DNA from: Kribbella aluminosa
GTDB taxonomy: Bacteria > Actinomycetota > Actinomycetes > Propionibacteriales > Kribbellaceae
Length of the DNA stretch: 64,000 nt
Direction: 5' to 3'
Assembly (NCBI RefSeq): GCF_017876295.1
Contig: NZ_JAGINT010000001.1
Location: 1,550,001-1,614,000 of the forward strand
Shown here: positions 52,449 to 61,984 of the stretch, one piece after another
Layout: the number at the start of each line of letters is the position of its first letter
Numbering within the stretch: the stretch's first letter is position 1
The notes under the pieces: generated by a model
Databases searched by the model: none
What the model was told of the DNA's origin: nothing
The model's input: only the letters and a program-made list of their open reading frames with translations
Made by a program: the position numbers and the translations under genes

Positions 52449-54290
52449 ATGACCGAGCGTCCTGCAGCCTCCGGCTTCGACGCGGAGTTGATCAAGCTGG
52501 CACGCGAGGCCGGTGACCGGGCCTACGACCCGGCGGCCGGTCTGTATGCCGAGGCTGCCAGGTACAACCCGATCCACACCCGGATCTGGACAGGTGTCCG
52601 GCACAACCATCGAGAGAGCGTTGTGTACGCACTCGCGCTGCTGGAGTCGGGCGACGACGGCGACCAGGAACTGGCCGAGGACATCCTGAACCGCGTGCTC
52701 GCCGTTCAGGACACCGACGACGCGTCGGCGACGTACGGGATCTGGAGCTACTTCCACGAGGAGACCCTCGCGGAGATGGTGCCGCCGGACTGGAACTGGG
52801 CCGACTTCATCGGCCGGGAGCTGGCCTTCGTGCTGCTCCGACACGAACGGCGGCTGACCGCTACCACCCGCAGCGCCGTACGGACGGCGCTCGGCCACGC
52901 CGCTCGCTCCATCATCCGGCGCAACGTCGCGATGAGTTACACGAACATCGCCGCCAAGGGCACCTTCGTCACACTCGCGGCCGGACAACTGCTCGATGAT
53001 CCGGCGCTCACCGGGTACGGCGTGGCGCGGGTCGGACGGCTACGGGACCAGATCCAGTCGGCAGGCAGCTTCGCCGAGTACAACAGCGCCGGGTACTGGA
53101 CGATCACGATGGAGGCAATCGCGGCGATCGTGAGCTACATCCATCATCCCGAGGCGGTCGCGGGTGCCCGGTGGATCGTCGACCGGTTGTGGGAGCACCT
53201 CACGACGCGCTGGCACTCCCGGATTGGCCAGCTCAGCGGACCGATGGCACGCGTCTACACCGACGAACCCGCGCGCGGCGCCGATCTGCTCGCATTGTTG
53301 GCCAAGGCAACAGGATTCACGGGCATCTTCGCGGAACTGCCGCCGGCCACGCCGGTGCTCGGCCTGCTCGGCGTCGCTCTGGTCGATGTCGTCGCCCCGG
53401 AGCCGATTGTCGCCCGGTTGCTGGAGACTCCGGTCGGTGAGTTCCGCGAACGCTTCAGCTATGCCGGCGATCAGGTGCCTGTTGTCGGCACCACGTGGCA
53501 CGGGCGGAACGCGACGGTCGGCAGCGCGAGCGTGGGAGAGTTCTGGCTGCAGCGACGCCCGTTGATCGGGTACTGGCGAGAGCCGGACGACCCGGCCTGG
53601 GGACCGGCGCGCTTCACGAAACTCCGTGTGGTGAAGGACGATCACGACTTCTCGTCCGCGGTGTTCAGCTCGGTGCAGTCGGGGGGCCAGGTCCTGTGGT
53701 CGGTGGGCTTCGTCTCGCCCGGTGGCGACGAGCACATCGGCCTGCACCAGATCGAGGCCGGCCAGCCGTTCTCGGTCGACTCGCTGAAGCTGATCGTCGA
53801 GTTCAACGGTGTCGCGGGCGCGAAGGTGCGGGTCGGTGGGCGACCGGTCACGACGTCGGCGCCGCTCGCCATCGGTGAGCAGCTGACGATCAGCAATGCA
53901 GCGGTCGAAATGATCACCAGCATCGATTCGGTGGTCTTCGGCGGGTTCGAGCCGGCGCTCTCGGTCACCGCCACCGGCGACCGAGTGGCCGTTGAGGTTG
54001 ACCTCGTCCCGGGTGGTGAACAGCAACTCATCCTGCTCGACGTCGGCACCGCCGAGCTGACCGGCACCTTCTCGATGTTCGAGACGCCGTCCGGGCGGCA
54101 GGTTGCCGCGCCGTCGGTGACGGTCGAGAACGACCGCGTCCAGGCCACCTTCACCACCCTCGACGGCCACCGGCTCGCGCTGGGTGCCCCCACTCAGGTC
54201 GTCGCGCAGGCAGACCGCCTCGCCGCAGTCCACGCAACCATCGACGACCGCCCGGTCCCATCCGGCGGTCTCGTGACGGACGAAGAGTGA
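52449..54290 (+). CDS. (alpha/alpha)-toroid plus beta-sandwich protein, possible polysaccharide lyase
   Basis: A 613-residue cytoplasmic protein without signal peptide. The first 290 residues are helical pairs (VVYALALLESGDDGDQELAE, TRSAVRTALGHAARSIIRRN) with conserved NWADFIGRELAFVLLRH, YTNIAAKGTFVTLAAGQLLD and GSFAEYNSAGYW; the last 300 are beta-rich. This two-part shape is that of heparinase/alginate-lyase-like enzymes (PL8, 12, 15, 17, 21), and the EYNSxxY element recalls uncharacterised members. I do not recognise a named family. A GTG at 52440 overlapping the previous stop is an alternative start. As last gene of the importer operon it probably degrades the imported oligomer. Confidence 0.6.
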   Translation: MTERPAASGFDAELIKLAREAGDRAYDPAAGLYAEAARYNPIHTRIWTGVRHNHRESVVYALALLESGDDGDQELAEDILNRVLAVQDTDDASATYGIWSYFHEETLAEMVPPDWNWADFIGRELAFVLLRHERRLTATTRSAVRTALGHAARSIIRRNVAMSYTNIAAKGTFVTLAAGQLLDDPALTGYGVARVGRLRDQIQSAGSFAEYNSAGYWTITMEAIAAIVSYIHHPEAVAGARWIVDRLWEHLTTRWHSRIGQLSGPMARVYTDEPARGADLLALLAKATGFTGIFAELPPATPVLGLLGVALVDVVAPEPIVARLLETPVGEFRERFSYAGDQVPVVGTTWHGRNATVGSASVGEFWLQRRPLIGYWREPDDPAWGPARFTKLRVVKDDHDFSSAVFSSVQSGGQVLWSVGFVSPGGDEHIGLHQIEAGQPFSVDSLKLIVEFNGVAGAKVRVGGRPVTTSAPLAIGEQLTISNAAVEMITSIDSVVFGGFEPALSVTATGDRVAVEVDLVPGGEQQLILLDVGTAELTGTFSMFETPSGRQVAAPSVTVENDRVQATFTTLDGHRLALGAPTQVVAQADRLAAVHATIDDRPVPSGGLVTDEE

Positions 54291-54395
54291 ACCTGCAGCC
54301 TGGTGAGGCGTGAGTACGACTTTGGGCAGCCGGCGGATCTCCCCGTCGACCCGTAGCAGCTCGGTGCCGAAGACGTCGATGAACTGGCTCAGGCG
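54280..54395 (-). pseudogene. 2-hydroxyacid dehydrogenase C-terminal remnant
   Basis: On the minus strand one frame reads LSQFIDVFGTELLRVDGEIR, RLPKVVLTPHQAAG, the catalytic Glu/His region of D-2-hydroxyacid dehydrogenases, as in the intact gene at 40936 (VFDIEPLPVDAELRSLPNVVLTPHQAAG in that protein, Glu268 and His287). Only about 38 residues remain, and the end overlaps the 3' end of the plus-strand toroid gene. No start or Rossmann domain is present. Confidence 0.65.
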
Positions 54396-54720
54396 GCCTC
54401 GAGTCCCGCGGAGATCCGGGCCGCGGTGTCGCGGACGGTGCGCCCCAGCTCGGCGTACCGCAAGGACGGCTGAGCGAGCTTGAGGCCCGTGATCGAGATG
54501 GCCGAGGCGGGTGTTGCCCGCGCCGAGCGGCGTCGTCGACCGCGTAGCCCAGCCCGCGTCGATGTGCGCCGCTACTGCGCTCACGGTGAGGAACTGCTGC
54601 CTGACACTGATCCGGCCTGGCTGCCGGACTGGTCTCGTCGATATCGGGACGAAGCACTTTCCCAGTCGGTGGACTTCCAGGCCGGTTTGGCGAGTCGCGG
54701 GTGCCGGCCTCGGGCGGTGT
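54389..54720 (-). pseudogene. IclR-family regulator C-terminal remnant
   Basis: In successive minus-strand frames: GLEVHRLGKC (near 54670-54700), GLGYAVDD (about 54540-54560), PLGAGNTRL (about 54505-54535) and finally ISITGLKLAQPSLRYAELGR and TVRDTAARISAGLEAA to a stop at 54389-54391. These are the ordered C-terminal motifs of IclR proteins and closely match the intact IclR at 29308 (AISITGLKVGQPSWRYAELG). Frame changes between blocks and missing residues show decay. The rest of 54291-54951 has no intact gene. Confidence 0.7.
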
Positions 54721-54951
54721 GGACGAGCCACCCGTGGTGTCCGGTGAGCGCGCAAAACGACGCAGGGGCCGATTGCCGAACCACGCGACCAGCAGTCGAC
54801 GCCTGCGAGCTCTCGCGGCAAGTCGTCGAACGGGTCCGCGATAGTTTGCCGTGCTCGGGGCGCCGGACACTACGCCAGTACGTGTCACGGCGTGGGTGCG
54901 ATGTACTCGTGCTGCGGGTCGCTGACCGTTGCGATGAGGACGGCGAGGCTG

Positions 54952-55686
54952 TCAGCCGGGTGGGTTGGGGCCGTCGTCGCCGTGGAGGCCGGTGAGCATT
55001 TCGTCGCGGAAGCGGATCAGGTGGCGGCGCCAGATGTCGGCGGCCTCGTCGGGGCTTCCGTGGGTGATGGCGTGGATGAGTTGGCGGACCTCGTCGACGT
55101 GACCCTCGCGGATGACCTCGGGGCGGAGGGCGGAGGAACGGAGCTCGATCCAGCGGGACGATTCGGTGTGCCGGAGGGCTTCCTCGAGCGCGGTCTCCAG
55201 GACGGGGTTGCGGGCGGCGCGGGCGACGGCGCGATGGACCGGTAGGTCGCTGCGGTAGTGACCGGTCTCGGCGAACTCCTTCTCCAGTTCGGCGCCGGCC
55301 TCCTCGAGCGCCGCCATGTCGGCCGGGTACTGCTTCTCCGCCGCGAGCCGGGCGAGTTGGGGCTCGATCACCAGTCGAGCCTCGAACACCTGGGTCGGCG
55401 TGACCTCGGCACCCCAGTTCGCGACATGCGCCGGGGACGCGATCACGACCGTGCCATGACCTTGTCTGGATCGCACCAGGCCGGCCAGCTCCAGGCCGGC
55501 GAGCGCTTCTCGCAGCGTCGGTCTGCTCACGCCGAGGAGCCTGGCCAGCTCGCGCTCGGCGGGGAGGCGGTCGTAGCGCTGGATCTGGCCGTCCCGGATC
55601 GCTGCCACGACTTGATCCGCGACCTGGGCGGGTGCGCTCCGGGGTGTGGCCACCGGGGCGAACGGGGATTCGTCGGACGGGTTCAC
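54952..55686 (-). CDS. GntR/FadR-family (FCD) transcriptional regulator
   Basis: A 244-residue regulator: winged helix (IQRYDRLPAERELARLLGVS, RPTLREALAGLELAGLV) and FCD domain (FEARLVIEPQLARLAAEKQY, HYRSDLPVHRAVARAARNPV) with the His ligands typical of metal-dependent FCD sensors. GTG start at 55686, with GGAG directly adjacent, so the leader is very short. It is divergent from the aspartase-like lyase, and two TGGTC-type palindromes in and after the gap fit FadR-group operators. It probably controls the amino-acid cluster 55743-61984. Confidence 0.88.
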   Translation of the reverse strand: MNPSDESPFAPVATPRSAPAQVADQVVAAIRDGQIQRYDRLPAERELARLLGVSRPTLREALAGLELAGLVRSRQGHGTVVIASPAHVANWGAEVTPTQVFEARLVIEPQLARLAAEKQYPADMAALEEAGAELEKEFAETGHYRSDLPVHRAVARAARNPVLETALEEALRHTESSRWIELRSSALRPEVIREGHVDEVRQLIHAITHGSPDEAADIWRRHLIRFRDEMLTGLHGDDGPNPPG

Positions 55687-55705
55687 TCCAAAAGTCTAGA
55701 ACAGG

Positions 55706-55735
55706 TTGACAGGTGGTCAGGCCAATCGCCATAGT
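55706..55735 (+). promoter_or_regulatory. promoter of the lyase-transporter operon
   Basis: TTGACA (55706-55711), 18-bp spacer, CATAGT (55730-55735), ending 7 bp before the lyase ATG. The GntR operator at 55714-55724 lies inside the spacer. Confidence 0.45.
55714..55724. promoter_or_regulatory. GntR/FadR-type operator, site 1
   Basis: TGGTC-A-GGCCA, one mismatch from the palindrome TGGTC-N-GACCA, located within the promoter spacer so that binding would repress. Confidence 0.55.
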
Positions 55736-55742
55736 CCTGTCC

Positions 55743-56993
55743 ATGAATTGGTCTGACCACCTGGCGAATCTGAATGGCGGTGAGATCTTGTACGGCGCTC
55801 AGACCGCACAAGCTCTCGCCAACTTCCCGCTGGCCGGGCCGCGGCTGTCCGAGCGGCCCGAGCTGGTCAAGGCGGTCGCGGCAGTGAAGATCGCCGCCGC
55901 GAAGGCCAACATCGCGCTCGGCGAGCTCGACGACGCACGTGGAGCTGCGATCGTCGCGGCCGGCGAGGAGGTCCGGTCCGGCCGGCATCTCGGACAGTTC
56001 GTGCTGCCGGTGGTCCAGGGCGGGGGCGGTACGTCGACCAACATGAACGTGAACGAGGTCCTCGCCGCCCGCGCATCCCAGCTGTCGGGTCTCGTCGTAC
56101 ACCCGAACGACCACGTGAACCGCGGTCAGTCCACCAACGATGTGATGCCGACGGCGATCGCGATCGCCGTCGTCCCGCTGATCGACCAGGCGCTGGTGAG
56201 CCTGCATGGAGTCGCCGAATCCCTGGAAAACAAGGCGATCGAGTACGATGACCTGGTCCACCTCGGCCGGACCTGCCTGCAGGACGCCGTGCCGATCCCG
56301 GTCGCCGACTTCCATCGCGGGCAGGCCGCGAGCATCCGCCCGGCGATCGATGCCCTGCTCAAGGCTGGTTCCGAGCTGTACGCCGTACCGCTCGGTGGGA
56401 CCGCTGTCGGCACCGGACTCGGAGCGGCGCCCGGTTTCGCGGAGGCCGCGTTGGACGAGTTGACAAAACTCACCGGCCTCCGGCTCACCGCCGCGCCGAG
56501 TCCGTCGTACTCGCTGGCCTCGCTCGAACCACTGACTGCGGTCACCGAGGCCGCGAGCCGCGCCGGGCGGGTGCTGGCGCGGATCGCGCGGGACCTGCGG
56601 CTGCTGGCGTCCGGGCCGGTCGGCGGGATCGGGGAGATCGAGCTGCCCGCGGTGCAGGCCGGCAGCTCGATCATGCCGGGCAAGGTGAACCCGGTGATCC
56701 CCGAGCTGGTGATGCAGGTGTCGTTCCTGCTGAACGGCGCGACCACGGCGGCGCGGAGTGCGACCGAGGTCGGCGAGCTGGAGGTCTCGGCGATGGCCCC
56801 GGTCGTCACGCTCGGCCTGCTGGACGGACTCACCAATCTGCACCGGGTGTCGGAGGTCTTCGCCGAGCGCTGCATCGTCGGCCTGCGCTGGCGCGCGGAC
56901 GCGGTCGCCCGCAATCTGGCCGGCTCCCTCGAGACCGCCGTACTGACTGCCGCGACCGACGGCTACGAGTCCGCGGTCCGGAAGGACAGCTGA
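55743..56993 (+). CDS. aspartase/fumarase-superfamily lyase
   Basis: A 416-residue enzyme with all three superfamily signatures: GGGGTSTNMNVNEVLAARAS (C1, around 93-112), RGQSTNDVMPTAIAIA (128-142) and the catalytic loop GSSIMPGKVNP (307-317). It lacks about 40-50 N-terminal residues compared with aspartases and class II fumarases (about 460-470), starting directly with GGEILYGAQT. Reaction type: reversible elimination of ammonia, an amine or water from a succinyl compound to give fumarate. With an amino-acid importer and an amine oxidase downstream, release of fumarate from an N-substituted aspartate is attractive but unproven. Confidence 0.82.
   Translation: MNWSDHLANLNGGEILYGAQTAQALANFPLAGPRLSERPELVKAVAAVKIAAAKANIALGELDDARGAAIVAAGEEVRSGRHLGQFVLPVVQGGGGTSTNMNVNEVLAARASQLSGLVVHPNDHVNRGQSTNDVMPTAIAIAVVPLIDQALVSLHGVAESLENKAIEYDDLVHLGRTCLQDAVPIPVADFHRGQAASIRPAIDALLKAGSELYAVPLGGTAVGTGLGAAPGFAEAALDELTKLTGLRLTAAPSPSYSLASLEPLTAVTEAASRAGRVLARIARDLRLLASGPVGGIGEIELPAVQAGSSIMPGKVNPVIPELVMQVSFLLNGATTAARSATEVGELEVSAMAPVVTLGLLDGLTNLHRVSEVFAERCIVGLRWRADAVARNLAGSLETAVLTAATDGYESAVRKDS
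55749..55759. promoter_or_regulatory. GntR/FadR-type operator, site 2
   Basis: TGGTC-T-GACCA is a perfect palindrome, 35 bp (start to start) from site 1 and inside the first codons of the lyase gene. Larger arms AGGTGGTCAG (55711-55720) and CTGACCACCT (55753-55762) also pair. Confidence 0.65.
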
Positions 56994-57171
56994 TGGTGCC
57001 GTTGATGACCGATCCCACGCTGGTCCGTGCCCGAGGCTTCGACGTCGTCGCAGTCGTCGGTCGTCCAAGCAGCCCGGCTGACCGTCACCGACGACGGGGG
57101 GCTCTGCTGCGATCGCGATTCCGAGCTGGCGCTCGACCTGACCTGGGCGCAGGGCGCACATCGATAAGGAG
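56994..57171 (+). other. spacer with a possible gene remnant
   Basis: Between the lyase and the binding-protein gene. One frame reads TVTDDGGLCCDRDSELALDL, TWAQGAHR and stops at about 57167; another starts MTDPTLVRARGFDVVAVV. Together they could be a frameshifted short gene, but no family was recognised. GATAAGGAG before 57177 is the ribosome-binding site of the next gene. Confidence 0.3.
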
Positions 57172-57176
57172 ATGTC

Positions 57177-58226
57177 ATGACGCATCGATCGCAGGGCTTC
57201 TGGGGGTGCCTGCTGACCGCGGGCGTGTTACTGACCGCCGCCGCGTGCGCGGATCCCACTACCGCGTCCGATGCGGCCTCCACTCCGGAGTCGACGACCG
57301 CGACGTTGCCGCAGACCAAGGCTGATCCGGCGGTCGAGGCGCTGGTGCCGGCGGAGCTGAAGCAGAAGGGTGTGCTGGTGCTCGCGACCAACGCGCCGTA
57401 CGCGCCGCTGGAGTACTTCAAGGAGGACAACCAGACCCTGACCGGGTACGACATCGATCTGGGCAACGCGATCGGCGCCGCGATGGGGCTGAAGACGCAG
57501 TGGAAGAACATCTCGTTCGACTCGATCATCCCGGGTCTCCAGGCCGGCAAGTACGACGGCGGGATGGCGGGGTTCAGCATCGAGCACGAGCGGCTCGGCA
57601 CCGTCGACTTCGTCTCGTACTACCTGTCCGGCGGCGGGTTCCTGATCAAGAAGGGCAGCGGGATCAAGATCGGCGGGTTCGGTGACCTGTGCGGCTATCG
57701 GGTCGCGGTGCAGAAGGGCGTCAGCCAGGTCGACGCGCTGGTCGACCACAGCAAGGAATGTGTTGCCCAGGGCAAGAAGCCGATCACGATCAACCAGATC
57801 CCGGACCAGAACGTCGTCGTCCTCAGCCTCGCCTCCGGCCGGGCCGACGTGGTCGTCGGCGACAAGCCCCAGGTCGAGTACGCCGCCGGCCACGCCGAAG
57901 GGGTCTGTGTCAGCAGCACCTACCAGACCAGTCACAGCATCGCGGGCATCGCCGTACCGAAGGGGCACAAAGAGCTGACGACTGCGCTCCAGGCATCCGT
58001 CAACCACCTGATCCAGAACGGCGACCTCGCGCAGATCTCCAAGGTCTGGAACGTCGGGGTGCCGGTCAGCGGGACGGCGCTGACGGCCGACTACCAGAAG
58101 CTCAGTGCGCCTTGGGGGGTCGGTCCGGACGGCACCGTGAACAAGTCGCTGGTCTTCACCGACCCGGCGGCGATCCGGCCCGGGCACACCTACTACTACC
58201 AGCCGATCCACGCCGATTGCTCATGA
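57177..58226 (+). CDS. polar amino-acid ABC transporter binding lipoprotein
   Basis: A 349-residue family-3 solute-binding protein. Lipobox TAAAC (Cys24) follows LLTAGVLL; the body begins [20 protein letters not shown] and contains [40 protein letters not shown] and [15 protein letters not shown], the conserved core of glutamine/arginine/opine-type receptors. It is followed by the permease and ATPase genes with ATGA overlaps, so the importer is complete. Ligand: an amino acid or derivative. Confidence 0.9.
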   Translation: MTHRSQGFWGCLLTAGVLLTAAACADPTTASDAASTPESTTATLPQTKADPAVEALVPAELKQKGVLVLATNAPYAPLEYFKEDNQTLTGYDIDLGNAIGAAMGLKTQWKNISFDSIIPGLQAGKYDGGMAGFSIEHERLGTVDFVSYYLSGGGFLIKKGSGIKIGGFGDLCGYRVAVQKGVSQVDALVDHSKECVAQGKKPITINQIPDQNVVVLSLASGRADVVVGDKPQVEYAAGHAEGVCVSSTYQTSHSIAGIAVPKGHKELTTALQASVNHLIQNGDLAQISKVWNVGVPVSGTALTADYQKLSAPWGVGPDGTVNKSLVFTDPAAIRPGHTYYYQPIHADCS

Positions 58227-59092
58227 TGACCGCACAAGTACAAGACACTCCGCGGACCGACGAGCTCGAGATCCGCGCGATCCCACCGAAACACCCGTGG
58301 CGGTGGGCGGCCGCGGCCGTCGTGGTCCTGCTCGCCGCGATGCTGGTCTACTCGATGCTGACCAACCCGCGCTACCAGTGGAACGTCGTGTTCTCGTGGT
58401 TACTCGCGCGAACGATCCTGCGCGGCCTGCTGCTGACGCTGGCGCTGACAGCGGTCTCGATGCTGACCGGCATCGTGCTCGGCATCGTCTTTGCTGTGCT
58501 GCGCGGTTCTCCGAACCGGCTGCTGTCCGGCGCCGCCGGCGTCTACATCTGGTTCTTCCGCGGTACGCCGCTGCTCGTCCAGCTGGTGTTCTGGTTCAAC
58601 CTGAGCGCGCTGTACCCGCGGATCGTGGTCGGCGTCCCGTTCGGTGGGCCGGAGCTGACCGCGCTGAACGCGAACGCGCTGATCTCGCCGATGACCGCCG
58701 CGTTCCTCGGCCTCGCGCTGAACGAGGCGGCGTACATGGCCGAGATCGTCCGGGCCGGTATCGTCTCGGTGCCGGCCGGCCAGCTCCAGGCGGCCAGTGC
58801 GCTCGGCTTCACCCGGATGACGACGATGCGCAGGATCGTGCTGCCGCAGGCGATGCGGGTGATCATCCCGCCGACCGGGAACCAGACGATCTCGATGCTG
58901 AAGACCAGTTCGCTGGTCAGCGTCCTGGCGATACCCGAGTTGCTGTACAGCGCGCAGATCGTCTATGCGCGGACGTTCCAGACGATTCCGCTACTGATCG
59001 TGGTCAGCATCTGGTACCTGGCGCTGACGTCCTTCCTGACCGTTGCCCAGGGCAGGATCGAACGCCGGTTCTCAGCAGGAGAAGGCACATGA
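58223..59092 (+). CDS. polar amino-acid ABC transporter permease
   Basis: A 289-residue HisM/GlnP-type permease, single subunit gene so probably a homodimer. [55 protein letters not shown] and [20 protein letters not shown] (EAA loop) are family signatures. The tail SAGEGT is cytoplasmic. It overlaps the receptor stop and the ATPase start. Confidence 0.92.
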   Translation: MMTAQVQDTPRTDELEIRAIPPKHPWRWAAAAVVVLLAAMLVYSMLTNPRYQWNVVFSWLLARTILRGLLLTLALTAVSMLTGIVLGIVFAVLRGSPNRLLSGAAGVYIWFFRGTPLLVQLVFWFNLSALYPRIVVGVPFGGPELTALNANALISPMTAAFLGLALNEAAYMAEIVRAGIVSVPAGQLQAASALGFTRMTTMRRIVLPQAMRVIIPPTGNQTISMLKTSSLVSVLAIPELLYSAQIVYARTFQTIPLLIVVSIWYLALTSFLTVAQGRIERRFSAGEGT

Positions 59093-59856
59093 CCGAGCCG
59101 TTGCTGCGGGCCCAGCGGGTCTACAAGAACTACGGTGCGAACGAAGTACTGAAGGGTGTCGACCTCGATGTCATGCCGGGCACGGTGGTCTGCATCCTCG
59201 GGCCGTCCGGCTCCGGGAAGAGCACGTTCCTGCGCTGTATCAACCACCTGGAGCGGATCCGGTCCGGCCGCATCTCGATCGACGGCGACCTGATCGGCTA
59301 CCGGCAGGACGGCGACAAGCTGCACGAGCTGGACGAGAAGGCGATCAGCAAGCAACGGGCCGAGGTCGGGATGGTGTTCCAGGACTTCAACCTGTTCGCG
59401 CACTACACCGCCGCCGAGAACGTGATGGCCGGTCCGGTGCTGGTGCGCGGCGAGGACCGTACGTCGGCGCGGGCCCGGGCCGTCGAGCTGTTGACCCGGG
59501 TCGGTCTTGCGGACAAGGTCGACGCGTATCCTCGGCAACTGTCCGGTGGCCAGCAGCAACGAGTCGCGATCGCGCGGGCGCTGGCGATGCGTCCGAAGCT
59601 GATGCTGTTCGACGAACCGACGTCGGCACTCGACCCGGAGCTCGTCGGCGAGGTGCTCGACGTGATGCGGGCCCTGGCCGCCGAAGGGCAGACGATGATC
59701 GTGGTCACCCACGAGGTCGGGTTCGCCCGCGAGGTCGCGGATGTCGTCGTGTTCATGGATCAGGGCGTGATCCTGGAGCAGGGGCCGCCGACCGCCGTAC
59801 TGAACAATCCTTCCAATCCACGCACACAGTCTTTCCTCTCGAAGGTGCTGACATGA
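59089..59856 (+). CDS. polar amino-acid ABC transporter ATPase
   Basis: A 255-residue ATPase of the GlnQ/HisP group: Walker [10 protein letters not shown] (38-46), Q-loop FQDFN (98-102), signature LSGGQQQR (151-158), Walker B LMLFDEP (171-177) and switch His in VVTHEVGF. Complete and of normal length. Fourth gene of the overlapping operon starting at the lyase; the next gene overlaps by 4 bp. Confidence 0.95.
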   Translation: MTEPLLRAQRVYKNYGANEVLKGVDLDVMPGTVVCILGPSGSGKSTFLRCINHLERIRSGRISIDGDLIGYRQDGDKLHELDEKAISKQRAEVGMVFQDFNLFAHYTAAENVMAGPVLVRGEDRTSARARAVELLTRVGLADKVDAYPRQLSGGQQQRVAIARALAMRPKLMLFDEPTSALDPELVGEVLDVMRALAAEGQTMIVVTHEVGFAREVADVVVFMDQGVILEQGPPTAVLNNPSNPRTQSFLSKVLT

Positions 59857-60995
59857 CTTCGTACGACGTCGCCGTTCTCGGACTCGGGGCGATGGGAGCC
59901 GCCGCCGCGTGGCGGGCTGCCGCGCGCGGGGCCTCGGTGATCGGCTTCGAGCAGTTCACTCCGGCGCACGCGCGCGGATCGTCGCACGGCGGGTCGCGGA
60001 TCTTCCGCAGGACGGTGTTCGAAGGCATCGACTATGTGCCCGTCGTCAGGCGCGCGGAGCAGCTCTGGGCCCAGCTCGAGCGGGACACCGGCGCCACGGT
60101 GTTTCACCGCTCCGGTGGGCTGTGCGTCGGTGCCGCTGAGGGTGAGCTGGTGCGGGACGCGATGCGGTGTGCCGAGGAAGGCGACGTCGAGATCGAGTTG
60201 CTCGATGCCGATGCGCTGGCCGGCCGGTACCCGCAGTTCGCCGTCGCGCCGGGCGATGTCGGTGTGTTCGAGCCGGGTGCCGGCGTACTCGATCCGGAGG
60301 GGTGTATCCGCGCGGAGCTGGGCCTGGCGAAGGCCGCCGGCGCCGAGTTGCGGTTCGAGACACAGGTCAGCGGGCTGCAGTACGACGATGCCGGCGTCCG
60401 GATCTCTGTCGGGGCGGAGACGATCACCGCGCGGCGGGCGATCGTTGCTACCGGCGCCTGGTTCACCGACCTGGTGCCGGAGCTGGCCCTGCCGTTGCGC
60501 GTGCAGCGGTCGCCGCTCGTGTGGTTCGCCGGTGCGGACCAGGCGGCGTACGGACCGGATCGGTTCCCGACGTTCATCTGGGAGAGCGGAGACCTCGACG
60601 GGTGGGGGATACCTGACGTGGACGGCCGCGGGGTGAAAGTAGGCGCGGGCAGGTCGGCGGCCAAGCCGTGGCTGGAGCACGCCTCGGACAACGACTATCC
60701 GATCGGCCCGGCCGACACGGGGCCTGTCGAGGCGATCGTACGACGTGCTTTCCCCGGGCTCGACCCGGTCCCGGTGGCGGCGACCCCGTGCATGAACTCG
60801 AAGTCGCCCGACGGGGACTTCGTGATCGGGATCCCCGCGGCGGCGCCGGCACTGGTGCTCGCGGGCGCGTTCTCCGGGCACGGCTTCAAGCACTCGGCTG
60901 CCGTCGGTGACATCACCGTCGACCTGGCTGTGGACGGTGCGTCGGACATCGCGCTCGGACACTTCTCGCCGGACCGGTTCGGACCGACGGCATGA
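59853..60995 (+). CDS. sarcosine oxidase/N-methyltryptophan oxidase-like flavoenzyme
   Basis: A 380-residue FAD enzyme: GxGxxG at residues 10-15 (GLGAMG), [14 protein letters not shown], and the covalent FAD attachment cysteine Cys313 in [14 protein letters not shown], as in monomeric sarcosine oxidase (Cys315). Lys262 (GVKVGAG) corresponds to the oxygen-activating lysine. These oxidise secondary amino acids to an amino acid plus aldehyde, making hydrogen peroxide. Encoded with an amino-acid importer, it should attack the imported N-alkyl amino acid. Overlaps the ATPase and the aldo/keto reductase genes by 4 bp each. Confidence 0.87.
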   Translation: MTSYDVAVLGLGAMGAAAAWRAAARGASVIGFEQFTPAHARGSSHGGSRIFRRTVFEGIDYVPVVRRAEQLWAQLERDTGATVFHRSGGLCVGAAEGELVRDAMRCAEEGDVEIELLDADALAGRYPQFAVAPGDVGVFEPGAGVLDPEGCIRAELGLAKAAGAELRFETQVSGLQYDDAGVRISVGAETITARRAIVATGAWFTDLVPELALPLRVQRSPLVWFAGADQAAYGPDRFPTFIWESGDLDGWGIPDVDGRGVKVGAGRSAAKPWLEHASDNDYPIGPADTGPVEAIVRRAFPGLDPVPVAATPCMNSKSPDGDFVIGIPAAAPALVLAGAFSGHGFKHSAAVGDITVDLAVDGASDIALGHFSPDRFGPTA

Positions 60996-61984
60996 GGACG
61001 CTGGGGCGAGCCGGAGTACGGGTCAGCCCGATCGCGCTGGGGACGATGAACTTCGGCCCGGTGACACCCGAGGACGAGGCGCACTCGATTCTCGACGCGG
61101 CGACCGACGCCGGCGTCAACCTGATCGACACCGCCGACGTGTACGGCGCGGACGCGAACCGAACCATCGCCGACGACTCCGCGGACAAGGGGCTGACCGA
61201 GCGGATCGTCGGCAACTGGCTGGCGAAGCGTCCCGGGCGACGGGACCAGATCGTGCTGGTTTCCAAGGCGTATGGGCGGATGGGCCCCGGTGCGAACGAC
61301 CTGCACCTGTCGTCGGTCCACCTCCGGCGGGCCTGCGACGCGTCGTTGCGCCGGCTCCGGACCGACCATCTCGACGTCTTCATGCTGCATCATGTCGACC
61401 GCTCGACCAGCTGGGACGAGATCTGGGAGACCCTGAGCGATCTGCGGCAGGCGGGGAAGATTCGCTACGCGGGCACCAGCAACTTCGCGGCCTGGCAGCT
61501 GGTCCAGGGCCAGGAAGCCGCAGCTCGCCGCAACCTGCTCGGCATCGTCGTCGAGGAGAGCATCTACAACCTGATGGAACGCACCGTCGAGCTCGAGGTT
61601 CTTCCCGCTTGTACGTCGTACGGGATCGGAGTCATGCCGTACTCGCCGCTGAACTCGGGACTGCTGGCCGGCATCCTGTCCAAGTCCGACAAGGCGGCCC
61701 GCAGCGAAAGCTCCCGCGCGACCAGCAACCTGGCCACCCACCGGGCGAAGCTCGAACGCTACGAGAAACTCTGCCGTGACTTCGGCCACCCGCCCGCGGT
61801 CGTAGCCCAGGCCTGGCTCTGCCACCAGCCCGCCGTCGTCGCGCCGGTCGTTGGCGCCCGTACCGTCCAGCACCTCCAGGACGGCATCGCGGCCGCCGAG
61901 CTGACTCTGCCGCGGGAAGTCCTCGCCGCCCTCGACGAGATCTTCCCGGGGCCAGGCACCGCGCCTGAGGCCTACGCCTGGTAG
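60992..61984 (+). CDS. aldo/keto reductase
   Basis: A 330-residue (beta/alpha)8 NADPH enzyme with the catalytic tetrad visible: Asp and Tyr in IDTADVYGADANRT, Lys in VLVSKAYGRMG and His in MLHHVDRS. It could reduce or oxidise the aldehyde released by the upstream flavoenzyme. Last gene of the plus-strand operon (ATGA overlap); its 3' end overlaps the convergent aminotransferase gene by 13 bp. Confidence 0.9.
   Translation: MRTLGRAGVRVSPIALGTMNFGPVTPEDEAHSILDAATDAGVNLIDTADVYGADANRTIADDSADKGLTERIVGNWLAKRPGRRDQIVLVSKAYGRMGPGANDLHLSSVHLRRACDASLRRLRTDHLDVFMLHHVDRSTSWDEIWETLSDLRQAGKIRYAGTSNFAAWQLVQGQEAAARRNLLGIVVEESIYNLMERTVELEVLPACTSYGIGVMPYSPLNSGLLAGILSKSDKAARSESSRATSNLATHRAKLERYEKLCRDFGHPPAVVAQAWLCHQPAVVAPVVGARTVQHLQDGIAAAELTLPREVLAALDEIFPGPGTAPEAYAW

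Noticed and set aside
56993..57325. A 110-residue plus-strand frame overlapping the lyase stop and the binding-protein start
   Set aside because: Its second half is an out-of-frame reading of the well-supported binding-protein signal peptide, so it is not a gene as such.
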